DNA of 12,154 nucleotides from Fennellomyces sp. T-0311 (taxonomy: Eukaryota > Mucoromycota > Mucoromycetes > Mucorales > Lichtheimiaceae): assembly GCA_025266875.1 (NCBI GenBank), contig JALLLT010000170.1, positions 1 to 12,154 of the forward strand, given 5' to 3'. The notes beneath the pieces were generated by a model. It saw only the letters and a program-made list of their open reading frames with translations, searched no databases and was not told the origin of the DNA. The translations under genes were made by a program, and so were the position numbers. Within the stretch, counting starts at the first letter, position 1; each line of letters begins with the position of its first letter. Positions 1 through 7,584 of this stretch are shown here, in pieces.

Positions 1-63
1 TTAGATGGAATTCGTAGATTGTAGATCATAGACGCCTTAGCTATTACCCCCTAATATCTGACG

Positions 64-74
64 TATATATAAAG
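64..74 (+). promoter_or_regulatory. TATA box candidate
   Basis: The bases TATATATAAAG match a strong eukaryotic TATA element. A perfect hairpin follows two bases later, and an intron-like stretch with a consensus donor starts about 105 bp downstream. The arrangement suggests a promoter plus 5' leader of a gene or of an LTR retrotransposon, but no open reading frame downstream supports either. Confidence 0.35.
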
Positions 75-75
75 C

Positions 76-99
76 AGGATTCCTGGATACAGGAATCCT
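76..99. repeat. Perfect 10-bp inverted repeat, 4-nt loop
   Basis: AGGATTCCTG (76-85) and CAGGAATCCT (90-99) are exact reverse complements separated by GATA. The hairpin sits directly downstream of the TATA-like element, where transcription would be expected to start. Its function is unknown. Confidence 0.8.
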
Positions 100-179
100 C
101 ATCATTTATACCCTCATATAACCGGTTCCACCTTCGGGTTATTGTCTACATTGTCCGACTCACAGCAACGTACACAATT

Positions 180-248
180 GTAAGTATCCTGTGGTCTGCA
201 CTGTTACACCAAGTTGGATTATAACTAAACAACTTTTTCCGTTGACAG
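180..248 (+). other. Intron-like segment in an unassigned leader
   Basis: GTAAGT at 180 is a consensus 5' splice site. CTAAAC followed by a pyrimidine-rich stretch and GACAG ending at 248 looks like a branch point and acceptor. The length of 69 bp fits the confident introns elsewhere in the window (62-81 bp). Flanking exon sequence has no recognisable coding potential, so this would be a 5'-UTR or non-coding intron, or chance. Confidence 0.3.
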
Positions 249-1694
249 CTGAACTTTGGAGCACATTGCAAGATTTATTACTAATACCTCACTTATCTAC
301 AGCTATAAGCCGGTATAGAAACATACCCACCAGTTTTATATTATTCATAATCACCCTCTCTCCATCTTAAATACCTTGACGCCATCTACTGCTTGCGTGA
401 ATTTACACCAGAATGGCAGATTTCACCTCGAGATGGCGATGTACACACATACCTTATATTGCATGATGTTCTATTATTGGAATTGGCAATTGTAGGCGAA
501 AGTATTAGTAAACCGGTGGTGCCTTACTACAGAAACATAAAGGCGCGCTATTATGCTTTATACCTGTCTGTGCATTCTTGCTGTCACAGACAATTTATGT
601 CTTTTGAACATGCACAATGAGGTGCTGCCTTGGAATGGGAATCGTGCTGCACAATGTATTTTGATTCATGAACAAATCATCTTTCACAATGTCTCGCCAT
701 TCGCAACGGGGCTATGCCAACTTTAACAGAAAAATAGTAAACGCGCGTTTTCTTACACTTTTTCTTTCTGTCCAGCCTAATCCACTTGACTCGATCACAG
801 ATCCTTCCATTAAGATTGTTTCGTCAAATTGCGTTCCAATGCTTGCTGAATCGTCTTCACAGATTGTTGGCCAATACTTCCGGCTCACTAGAAAATATAA
901 AAAAATAAGCCCCTTCACTGTTTTCACACCTATTTCGTCGGTTACACTAGCTTCCTTAGCTTTTTTTCTTGTAGTGCTTAATACCTTCCAACGAAATCGC
1001 AGCTGCCATCTTGCAATGCTGAAGTTTGAGCTGTTTTTAATAGTGGTACAAAGGGACTTAACGCTCTTTTACTTTTTTTTCTACGCGCCTACTACACTAG
1101 CAATGACGTTAGCCATCTGACTCTGAAATAAATTTGAGGTATTGGGGGGTGGGGAGCCAGTTCTTATTTTTGGGGCAATATAAGAAAATTGACCATCAAT
1201 CATCTCTTCTATATACTGTCTTGCTAACTAACTTTGCTCTGAACTTTTTTATAGAGTACATGGACACCATATGGTAAGTCACATAGCTTTACATCAGAGT
1301 ACCATGGAACTAACCAATATCTAATAGAGTTAATCCTGCTTTTCTGGCACTGTACGCGTCACCAAGCAAACGGCCTCTGGTACTTATATTTGTTATTCTT
1401 TGCAGAATATTTATACTAACAACTCGTCATTAGATATCAACACAAGGTTCTGCTAGCGCGGCAACTAGGTTCTGGTGGCGATGATTTAATCACCCCGGTT
1501 GATCAGAAATGGGTTGTGATTACTGGTCCGGCCATGTAGCTAAAGCCTAGTCCACCATAGAAAGTGATATAAAAATAAATAAATAAAGAGCACACATATT
1601 TGGAAGAAAACGATATTTATACATTGACTTCTTTTGGAGAGCTATAAGGTTTTCAGATCTAATAATAGAGACTTGTCTGCCTTTTCTATTATGT
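249..1694. other. Unassigned AT-rich stretch
   Basis: No gene could be supported here. Short ORFs occur on the plus strand (393-620; 668-1120) and minus strand (927-712), but none shows a recognisable domain, and neighbouring frames contain stops. A G-rich run lies near 1145-1156. Several intron-like signals occur between 1240 and 1440 (GTAAGT at 1275 with CTAACC and a TAG acceptor near 1327) without convincing exons. The stretch most likely consists of decayed transposon and intergenic DNA, possibly the interior of the element whose terminus is at 1860. Confidence 0.4.
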
Positions 1695-1860
1695 TTTCAG
1701 ACAGCTGAAAGCATGCTGAAAGTAGCTGAAATCTAGGTAATTCAGCAGCTGAAAGTGTGGCTGAAAGTTGCTGAAAGATTCTGAAATTTGCTGAAAGCCT
1801 GAATTTCAGCCAGCTTTCAGCCAGCTTTCAGATAGCTGAAATCCCTGATTTTTTGTAGTG
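1695..1860 (-). mobile_element. Orphan CACTA-like transposon terminus with subterminal repeats
   Basis: Read on the minus strand from 1860, the sequence begins CACTACAAAAAATCAGGG, which resembles the conserved CACTA ends of the CMC (En/Spm) superfamily. Just inside lies a dense cluster of the hexamer CTGAAA: nine copies in plus orientation (1705, 1716, 1726, 1749, 1761, 1771, 1781, 1791, 1836) and four as TTTCAG (1695, 1804, 1815, 1826). Most are embedded in GCTGAAAG. Clustered short motifs behind a terminus are typical transposase-binding subterminal repeats. No matching opposite end starting CACTAC was found to the left, so this is either one end of an element extending beyond the window or a solo relic. 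Confidence 0.5.
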
Positions 1861-1865
1861 ATGGT

Positions 1866-2048
1866 ATGAGTAATATGGACAGCAAGGTGAATATGTGTGA
1901 GTCATGCTGGGGTGTAAAAGGGATGAACGCGTTGCGAGTAATATTCGTGCAACAAAGAGATACCATGAATGACTTGTCCAAAAAGAGAAATACAAAGAAG
2001 CCCTGTTATGTCACTTTTGGCGATAAGACCATAGCCAATAACAGATAA
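1866..2048 (+). CDS. Short unrecognised ORF, possibly a transposase scrap
   Basis: This 60-codon ORF starts with ATG six bases after the CACTA-like terminus and ends with TAA. The C-terminal half, around KKPCYVTFGDKT, faintly recalls the region preceding the zinc ribbon in OrfB-like transposases found in Mucoromycota genomes, where a hydrophobic strand leads to a GD or GN pair. That resemblance is weak. No promoter or intron support is visible, and it may be a chance ORF. Confidence 0.15.
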   Translation: MSNMDSKVNMCESCWGVKGMNALRVIFVQQRDTMNDLSKKRNTKKPCYVTFGDKTIANNR

Positions 2049-2376
2049 AAGGTTTTGAGAGAGAAGTAGATAGATGACGTTTATTATTTTAGTCTATGGG
2101 GATATTTATATGTTCTCTAATGCTAATAAAATACTACTGTAGCTTACTGCAGATTGCTGCGCATGATGTGGATAATAAATATAATGACAGTGATAATGAT
2201 ACATAGGAGGTATCTGGTGGGGGTCTCCAGCCAGCGAGACCCAGTCCCAGTATTTTTTGGCAGTGGTTGAGACTCCGAAGAAAATACCCTTGATTGCGGC
2301 ATGATTGGCAAAATTTCAAGACCGGGTTGCTTGGGCAAACTGACTTTTTTTTTCGTACCTGTTTTATGAATTCCTC
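2049..2376. other. Unassigned intergenic stretch
   Basis: No gene was recognised. The stretch contains a 7-bp inverted repeat, GGGTCTC (2221-2227) and GAGACCC (2236-2242), separated by 8 nt. Overlapping minus-strand ORFs of 61 and 64 codons show no domain. Confidence 0.4.
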
Positions 2377-2718
2377 TTATCGTTTACTGCATTCAGACCA
2401 GGCATTGTGTATACTCTCACTACGAACAAAAACAATTGCCAATTGAATGGATGTGCATTCCATGAAGACAATCAATTTTGAGAGCATGCGTGTACACCAA
2501 TCAGCTACAACAACGATCCCATATGCACATTCAACTACAATTCTTTCAGCACTCAAAATCAAGGAGCAAATTACGTATGCTATGTTCACATAAAAGCCCA
2601 GATAGGTTGCGCCGCATTAAGCCTTCTCGACAAGATTATCACTATCGGTGAACGCATAACATTCTTCCAAGTAGACATCCCCACTATTTAGGTATGCATA
2701 AAGCTTGGCAACTTGATC
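2377..2718 (-). pseudogene. PIF/Harbinger-type transposase relic (DDE_Tnp_4-like C-terminal part)
   Basis: One minus-strand frame reads from 2718 to 2377 with a single in-frame stop (TAA at 2619-2617). Before the stop it contains LYAYLNSGDVYLEECYAFTD, whose layout matches the Harbinger segment around the second catalytic aspartate (an LY..P..Y....Y..AD pattern). After the stop it contains SAERIVVECAYG, matching the R..VE.AFG motif that carries the catalytic glutamate. It ends with SESIHNAW, resembling the conserved C..LHN block. The expected DDE-domain order is kept, but the N-terminal part and the HTH accessory gene are absent. It is judged a decayed fragment. Assignment rests on motif memory only; a profile search would settle it. 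Confidence 0.5.
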
Positions 2719-2946
2719 TCACAGATGAATAAGTTAGGATCTGCTTTTTATATGCTCTTTTCAACCAATGCATGCTTATCATAAGCAATTTAACCACACA
2801 ATACACAGCACTAGACAAATAGTTTACTCTAGGTTCAACAATAGTTATCCGCGCCAGGAGTCAATTAATTACCACGGCAGAATCCACTACTTCTTGCGAT
2901 ATCTATTTCACGTTTATACCGGAAGGCTCAGAACCTAGAGATTTTT
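2719..2946. other. Unassigned spacer
   Basis: AT-rich stretch between the Harbinger relic and the 3' end of the Crypton gene. Nothing recognisable was seen. If the Crypton is a complete element, its left boundary should lie in or near this stretch, but Cryptons lack terminal inverted repeats and the end cannot be placed by eye. Confidence 0.4.
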
Positions 2947-2952
2947 TTTATT
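2947..2952 (-). terminator. Poly(A) signal AATAAA overlapping the Crypton stop codon
   Basis: On the minus strand the gene ends CCA TAA TAAAAAAAATC, so AATAAA (2952-2947) shares two bases with the TAA stop (2953-2951). Such a short 3' UTR is unusual; a further signal downstream may be the one used. Confidence 0.3.
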
Positions 2953-5412
2953 ATGGTCTCATTTGCTTGAGATGCTCTTGAAGAGCCCACAGCGTTTGCC
3001 TTTTTGCAGGGAGAGGTAGGCTGCGCCGCATATTTTCAACTGCTTCGACAGCCTCCTGCTCCGATTTGCCTTCATCAATAAGGCGCTCAATTGCCTCGAT
3101 GATGATCTTGCGACGGTTCCATTGACGATTGTCAGTTTTGTTGCGTCGCCATCCATCACCATACTTCTGCTCGAGCTCGCGGATTGCAGGACCACCAAAT
3201 ATTCCCACCGTATATTCGTCCCAAAATCGTGCCACCGTTTCGATGTTCGACTTCAGTTTATACTGCAGTGGGGCCGTGCTAGCATTCGGTGCTGCTGCCT
3301 GAGCTTGGTCATGCTCAGCAGTGTAAGCAGCTAAAGCGGGCGAATGCTGGTCATAGTGGCTATGTATAATTGGCGATCCAACGGGTGATTGTGGGCTTGC
3401 AGCAAAACGATCCAAGGGTAGGGAGCCGCCAACCAGTGCAATAGGCGATGGCATATTCGAAGAAACATAATGGCCCAGACCGCGAACAAATCGCTCATAA
3501 TGAGAAAAAGAGCGGTAGAGCACAGCAATATCCTCGTCACGGCGTGTGTTCTGCCTCTCAATTCTTTCGACTGCTTGTCCTATGCGATGGAAACCTTGAT
3601 CAATACTCACAGACAAACGTTGCGTGCTCTCGTGGGCCTGAGCAAAACGTCTATCTATGGTATCAACCATTTGTGGCATTAGACGATGCAGATCCTGATC
3701 TAATGGTGGACGAGCTTCTTGTTCCAAGGCAACTGAACGAAGTGAGTCTGCAAAAGTTCTGTAATCGGCGCTGCGGAAAACAGGATCCTGCCAAATGAGC
3801 CACTCAGGGAACTGCTCCATTAAAAAAACGGAATCCTATAAATTTCATTTGCTTAGAAACCCACAACTTAGCGGAACCATATCGTAGTGACCTGCCATAC
3901 CTGCAAGATGATGGTGCGGAAGTATATCATCAGTTTCAAAAAATTGGGGCCAGCAATTTCCTTTGGTAGCTCTCCCGATCTATATCTTTGTTGCCAATAG
4001 TCGACCTCTGGGAAAACCTGCTTTTTCAAAGACTCAGGCGGGTCTAGGGCGGCACGTGGCAAGTGGAAAGCGCCACCTCGGGTTGGAAAACCGGCAATCG
4101 AACGCATCGCTTGCTTGGGAAGGCTGGTTAAGTACGAAGCAATGAAAGAATCAGCACCCCAGCGACCAGCTCTACGTTGCTGGTTGTCAGCAACATCATC
4201 TTCGTTCATCAATCTCGCAGAGCAACCGCGCGGCGCGTGCGTCACCTTGGACGTGTTGATGCCAAGGAGAGCAAAGACATTTCTGTAGGAATTGTACTGC
4301 GTATCATACGAGTACTTCCTGTGAGGACCATCACCAAGGATTACATGGACATTATACCAATTGGCGCGCTCGGACATATCTGGGTAGCGTTCGTCGCGAG
4401 AAATATGCCAACGGTAAAAGAAGTAAAAGGCCATGGCTCCGAGTGGACACAAGATAACTTCCTTGTTCCGAAATGCAGCACCAAACTCCCGGCCACCAAG
4501 CTGATTCTGCTTGCTGTGATCCATGTTGATAACCAGAGCTTGGCACTCTGTTGGACCTTCATTATCACATGGAACACAGTAGAGGTCAGGAAGCTGCATT
4601 TTTCTGGCCGTCTGGCTACGCCCAAGGATTGCGTGAGCCATAAGGATATCGAACCGATCCCTGACTGCCTTGGCGTTGTTCTTGGTCAAGTAATACTTGC
4701 TAATGTCTACAAGCTCATCGTACGTGTAACCATCGGCCATCGTACCAACCCCGCGATCCTCAAAGCTTTCATGGCGTCTTTTTGTCTCGTTACGGTCCAA
4801 CGAATTCAAAACAGACTTGACTGCTTTTCCACGTGGATGCTTGACGAACTTTGCACCTGGCTGCGCCTGCTGTTGCCTCCACAAGTCAACGATCGGCTTG
4901 ACATAGTGGCCAACAGTTTTCGCATTCAGTGGCTTAGGCTTTCCGTCGGGTCCAGGCTTTTCACGCTGATTTCCTCGAGGGATGACAACCTCTCGTAACC
5001 AGAGAACAAGTTTTCCTTCATGGACGAGCTCTTTATTATGAAACTTGCGCACATTTTTGCACCAGTGCTGTATATTTTAGAAATAACTTCCAGAGTAAGC
5101 AAAACAACATTTTATTTTACGCGTCATGCCTTGTATTGTTAAGCACACCTTAAATTCCTTTTGCCTTGGATTATAGGCTAAATTCGTGTTTTCTGCGCGC
5201 GCCTGATTCCCGTCTTCGATGGAATCCCTGATTGCATCGTTGATATCGTCATCGTTTCTTTTGTTATGTAACAGAACGCTGTCCATTTGCTGTTCTGAAA
5301 CTTCGCCTCCATTTGCTTCACGTAAGGCTGCAAGAACGGCACGACGAATAGCCTCTTCATTGCTGATGGCAGGCGCTTTTCTTTTTCTTGCTGCGGATTT
5401 TGTATGAGCCAT
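2951..5412 (-). CDS. Crypton tyrosine recombinase with C-terminal GCR1_C-like domain, three exons
   Basis: Predicted exons on the minus strand are 5412-5149, 5067-3901 and 3835-2951, giving 771 codons. Intron 1 (81 bp) is AAG|GTGTGC to TACAG|CAC; intron 2 (65 bp) is CAG|GTATGG to TATAG|GAT. Both are phase 0. The second acceptor restores the run LQDSVFLMEQFPEW, a junction typical of Crypton proteins. Exon 1 carries a basic patch (KSAARKRKAPA) that could be a nuclear signal. Residues about 77-480 form the Ndc10/DUF3504-like recombinase region. Likely catalytic residues are R243 (in ARKMQLPDL; R238 is the alternative), H365 and R368 in THAPRG, W391 in GRW and Y400 in ASYLTSLP. Residues about 670-752 match the GCR1_C DNA-binding domain (WDEYTVG, then RRNKTDNRQWNRRK). 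Cryptons move by site-specific recombination in the nucleus. The frame is intact and all key residues are present, so it may be active. Confidence 0.88.
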
Positions 5413-5615
5413 CTTTCTGACTTTCGATAGAAAGAAATGTAAAGCGTAGAAGTAAGGTTGCGAAGGGTAAAAAAGTATAAAAAAGGTGTGTGTAACACTA
5501 AATTGAGCAGCAACACAGCACCATCATTGTTCCTGGGTCTCAGAAAAAGCTAAGATGGGTTATACAAAGTAGCTGGATAGGCCAGTTACAGTTCGCGGAT
5601 GCGCTTTATTGAGAC

Positions 5616-5649
5616 ACAGACTGTCAATACCAAGGTATTGACACTCTGT
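5616..5649. repeat. 34-bp near-perfect palindrome upstream of the Crypton gene
   Basis: The two arms pair at 15 of 16 positions around a 2-nt AA centre, with one C-C mismatch (5621/5644). The core is TGTCAATACC-AA-GGTATTGACA. It lies about 200 bp upstream of the Crypton start codon. It could be a dimer-binding operator, a recombination site or part of the element end; the sequence alone does not decide. Confidence 0.85.
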
Positions 5650-5656
5650 ACTAGTA

Positions 5657-5670
5657 AAATACTTAGGTAT
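5657..5670. repeat. Second, decayed copy of the palindrome core
   Basis: AATAC-TTAG-GTATT repeats the centre of the 5616-5649 palindrome, followed by a partly similar right flank (compare GACACTCTG with GGAGTCTCTG). Two adjacent copies suggest a duplicated binding site. Confidence 0.45.
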
Positions 5671-5693
5671 TCGGAGTCTCTGCCTGTTACACA

Positions 5694-5906
5694 GTGCTAG
5701 GACTGAGACTGGACGAGAGACTGGATGCCAAGATACAAGGAAGTATAAAGGGTTACTGCGGCATACCGCAGCGATCTGTGCAACAGCGAATTACTGCGCA
5801 ACAAGAAGAACATCTAAAAAGGAAACAAAATGAAGTCCGCCAGAATGGCTATGACAGCTCATCAGAATGGCTACAACAACTACAACAAATTATACTTCAG
5901 AACTAA
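5694..5906 (+). CDS. Unrecognised Q-rich ORF fragment next to tRNA
   Basis: The frame is open from about 5666 (just after a TTAG that could be a splice acceptor) to TAA at 5904-5906. It has no ATG near its beginning; the first start-like codon is GTG at 5694. The predicted residues are hydrophilic and rich in Q, E, K and R (QQRITAQQEEHLKRKQNE), likely helical. No domain was recognised. An 11-bp direct repeat CAGAATGGCTA (5841-5851 and 5863-5873) falls inside. It may be the last exon of a lost gene or chance. It stops 7 bp from the 3' end of the convergent tRNA gene. Confidence 0.2.
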   Translation: MLGLRLDERLDAKIQGSIKGYCGIPQRSVQQRITAQQEEHLKRKQNEVRQNGYDSSSEWLQQLQQIILQN

Positions 5907-5907
5907 T

Positions 5908-5911
5908 AAAA
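5908..5911 (-). terminator. Pol III terminator of tRNA-Ala
   Basis: A run of four T residues on the minus strand begins two bases after the tRNA discriminator base (CACTTTTATTAG). This is the minimal Pol III termination signal. Confidence 0.6.
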
Positions 5912-5912
5912 G

Positions 5913-5985
5913 TGGAGAAGCTGGGCGTCGATCCCAGTACCTCTCGCATGCTAAGCGAGCGCTCTACCATTTGAGCTACATCCCC
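5913..5985 (-). tRNA. tRNA-Ala (anticodon AGC)
   Basis: The minus strand folds into a 73-nt cloverleaf. The acceptor stem GGGGATG pairs with CTTCTCC with one T-T mismatch at pair 6-67. The D-arm is GCTC/GAGC, the anticodon arm is CTCGC-TTAGCAT-GCGAG giving anticodon AGC (read as IGC), the variable loop is AGGTA, the T-arm is CTGGG/CCCAG, and the discriminator is A. CCA is not encoded, as expected in a nucleus. The A box TAGCTCAAATGG and B box GGATCGACGCC are close to the Pol III consensus. No intron is present. Confidence 0.95.
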
Positions 5986-6299
5986 ATCATGATTGTTAAG
6001 AACGACGTAAATAATTTGGCAGGCACTATACTTAGTAAATTCACTGCACTTAAAATAATTTTTAGCCTGGCTAAAATTGAAGGTATGTCTATTTGCACCC
6101 CCCTCATGCACCCCCCAGTCACGGCCCGGTCCGGACTAGTACTCAGGTTCCATATACCTCCCTCCATTCACGCGATTCTTTTATTAATCTTCATTGCATC
6201 ACTAATAATCTTGTCTGGACACAACAATGTCGATCTAAGTTGTTTTTTGCCTAAAAGATAAGTATACAGTAAGTGATAAATGGAAACAAAAAAAGAAAT
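5986..6299. other. tRNA upstream region, no gene seen
   Basis: No coding sequence was supported; the plus-strand ORF here reads straight through the tRNA and is a shadow. Visible structure is an exact 17-nt palindrome TTTTAGCC-T-GGCTAAAA (6060-6076) and a C-rich direct repeat CACCCCCC at 6096-6103 and 6109-6116. The repeat motif also appears in plus orientation as GGGGGGTG near 6663 and 1145. Confidence 0.4.
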
Positions 6300-6626
6300 C
6301 TAAAGGGTAGTTAAGTCTATTATGTCAGATTCAGATTCAGGATCATCAATAAGAATGGCGTTAGGTTGGGGAAAAGGCATATAAGGTACAGCTGTTTGTT
6401 TGAATAAGCTGGCGAAAAGAGGATACCATGAGTCGTTCTGTATATCGAGCGTGACAATTCCACAGCGCTCAGGTGTAACCTCTGGTCAATGGATTTTGGC
6501 ATTCTTCTTAATTTGGACCAGAATTATATGATCACTGCAAAGTTGCAGCACAATTGGATGTGTTTGACATGCAAATTTAGGAATAGTGTGGTATGGGAGA
6601 AAAAGGTGTAACTGGATGGCATCCCC
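6300..6626 (-). pseudogene. Coding relic, possibly OTU-like protease C-terminal part
   Basis: One minus-strand frame is open from 6626 to the TAG at 6302-6300 except for one TGA (6488-6486), which could derive from CGA. The upstream 46 codons include HPIVLQLCSDHIILVQIKK, which resembles the strand and histidine block (PVVL.L..NHF..L.LK) of OTU-like cysteine proteases. The downstream 61 codons include DSWYPLFASLFKQ and end in an acidic tail, DDPESESDIIDLTTL. Such proteases travel with some Mutator-like elements, and a SWIM-finger gene of the same strand lies to the right beyond the hAT. No catalytic cysteine region was seen. Identity is tentative; that this is former coding sequence is more secure. 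Confidence 0.35.
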
Positions 6627-6746
6627 TTATTTCCTCCCGGTTGAGTTCGAAAAAATTTGATTTTTGGGGGGTGGGTGGGAGGAAATAACAGTTGGGTAGG
6701 CGATTTGGAGAAAAAAATTTTCTTTTCCATTTTACATCATGGTGTC

Positions 6747-7022
6747 ATGAGCAAACAGATGGCCGGCAATTTAATAAACGACCTCGCAACAAGCTTATTG
6801 TACTCACGGCGCGAAAAAGACGATTTCGTGTATAGGAAGAAAAAACGTACGAAACAACAAAAGGCTTTGCTGAGCGACTTTGAAAAAAAAACACGCGTTC
6901 ATCTGAAATCTCAAATAAGAAGCACTTCAACTCCGACGATTTACATTAGCATTGGACGTAATTGTGAAAGGAGATGGAAGGAGAAAGGTCATTGGGGTGA
7001 CATGGGAAAGGGAACTGTGTAG
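6747..7022 (+). CDS. Unrecognised basic ORF (91 codons)
   Basis: The frame begins with ATG at 6747 and is open upstream as well, back to about 6657. It ends with TAG at 7022. The product is strongly basic (RKKKRTKQQK, then CERRWKEKGHW) and has no cysteine or histidine cluster that would define a finger. No family was recognised. The plus strand is favoured only because the minus-strand alternative is Phe- and Ser-rich; it may be chance. Confidence 0.2.
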   Translation: MSKQMAGNLINDLATSLLYSRREKDDFVYRKKKRTKQQKALLSDFEKKTRVHLKSQIRSTSTPTIYISIGRNCERRWKEKGHWGDMGKGTV

Positions 7023-7061
7023 CTATGTTACGCACTTACTTTGATAGAACCATTTTCGTTT

Positions 7062-7250
7062 TCAAATGCATTCAGCAGCACTTTTCCTGTACGTGTACAG
7101 TAGCACGGTTTCATGCACAACAGTATCGGTGGCAACCATATGATGATGGACGAAAGATAATGGAACTGTTGGGCAAACGTTTTTACATTGCTCGATGATT
7201 TCTGTTGACACATACAGTTTCTTTTCATTGATGGATCCACAGCAATACAT
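7062..7250 (-). CDS. Unrecognised minus-strand coding fragment
   Basis: ATG at 7250 opens a 62-codon frame ending in TGA. Composition looks protein-like (ATDTVVHETVLLYTYRKSAA). Just past its end, an overlapping frame reads NAFENENGSIK followed by GTAAGT (7040-7035), a consensus splice donor. This suggests a frame break within an exon of a decayed gene. It lies on the same strand as the OTU-like relic and the SWIM gene and could belong to the same former element. Confidence 0.25.
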   Translation of the reverse strand: MYCCGSINEKKLYVSTEIIEQCKNVCPTVPLSFVHHHMVATDTVVHETVLLYTYRKSAAECI

Positions 7251-7544
7251 GGCCGTGATAATTTACGTTATGGATATCCCACCAATATAAAGATGGTTTG
7301 CTTCACAAGGTACATGTCTACAGAAAAAACATAGTGGCCAATCAATAACGACCTGGTATGGTTGGATAGAATTTGGTATAGCTGTATAGATTATATTCAG
7401 AAACAAGCAGAACTATCTTTGTCTTATGCATGCCCGGTAATAAAATCCACTTTGTAATTAATGCGTTCTCGCCCATAAAAGATGTGCCCCTATGATAGAT
7501 AAGATGGTTGCACGGTTAGTACAGAGAAAATAGAAAGCACAGAT
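7251..7544. other. Unassigned AT-rich stretch
   Basis: No gene or repeat was recognised between the minus-strand coding fragment and the poly(A) signal left of the hAT insertion. Confidence 0.4.
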
Positions 7545-7550
7545 TTTATT
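7545..7550 (-). terminator. Probable original poly(A) signal of the SWIM-finger gene
   Basis: AATAAA on the minus strand lies 35 nt beyond the left copy of the hAT target duplication. If the hAT is removed, this signal lies about 45 nt downstream of the SWIM gene's stop codon, a normal position in a short fungal 3' UTR. Confidence 0.5.
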
Positions 7551-7584
7551 TATAAAAGCTTAAAGTGAAAAAGAAAAAAGGAGA

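Noticed and set aside
668..1120. 150-codon plus-strand ORF
   Set aside because: Composition is Phe/Leu/Ser-rich as expected from T-rich DNA, with no domain, no intron signals and no promoter. The opposite strand is equally open for part of it.
1255..1440. Chain of small exons with Myb-like WTPYE sequence
   Set aside because: Several intron-like signals occur, but joined exons run into stops and the resemblance rests on a few residues.
1435..1490. Possible LTR end followed by a tRNA primer-binding site (TGGTGGCGATG)
   Set aside because: A sequence ending in ACA near 1442 and the TGG-starting stretch near 1471 are suggestive, but no matching LTR copy, polypurine tract or gag/pol sequence was seen. 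The spacing is also too long. A near direct repeat GGTTCTG-T-GCG there is noted only.
2221..2242. 7-bp inverted repeat GGGTCTC/GAGACCC
   Set aside because: Short arms with an 8-nt loop and no context; expected by chance in this length of sequence.
4177..4998. 273-codon plus-strand ORF
   Set aside because: It is the antisense of Crypton exon 2, whose minus-strand frame carries clear recombinase motifs.
3868..5052. Start of the recombinase ORF at 5052 as an independent gene
   Set aside because: The codon there is GTG, not ATG, and the frame continues upstream through a good intron into exon 1, giving a complete protein.
5830..6261. 143-codon plus-strand ORF
   Set aside because: It reads through the tRNA-Ala gene on the opposite strand and has no recognisable domain; a chance frame.
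6660..6684. G-quadruplex candidate
   Set aside because: The run GGGGGGTGGGTGGGAGG lacks a fourth separate tract of three G residues with short loops.
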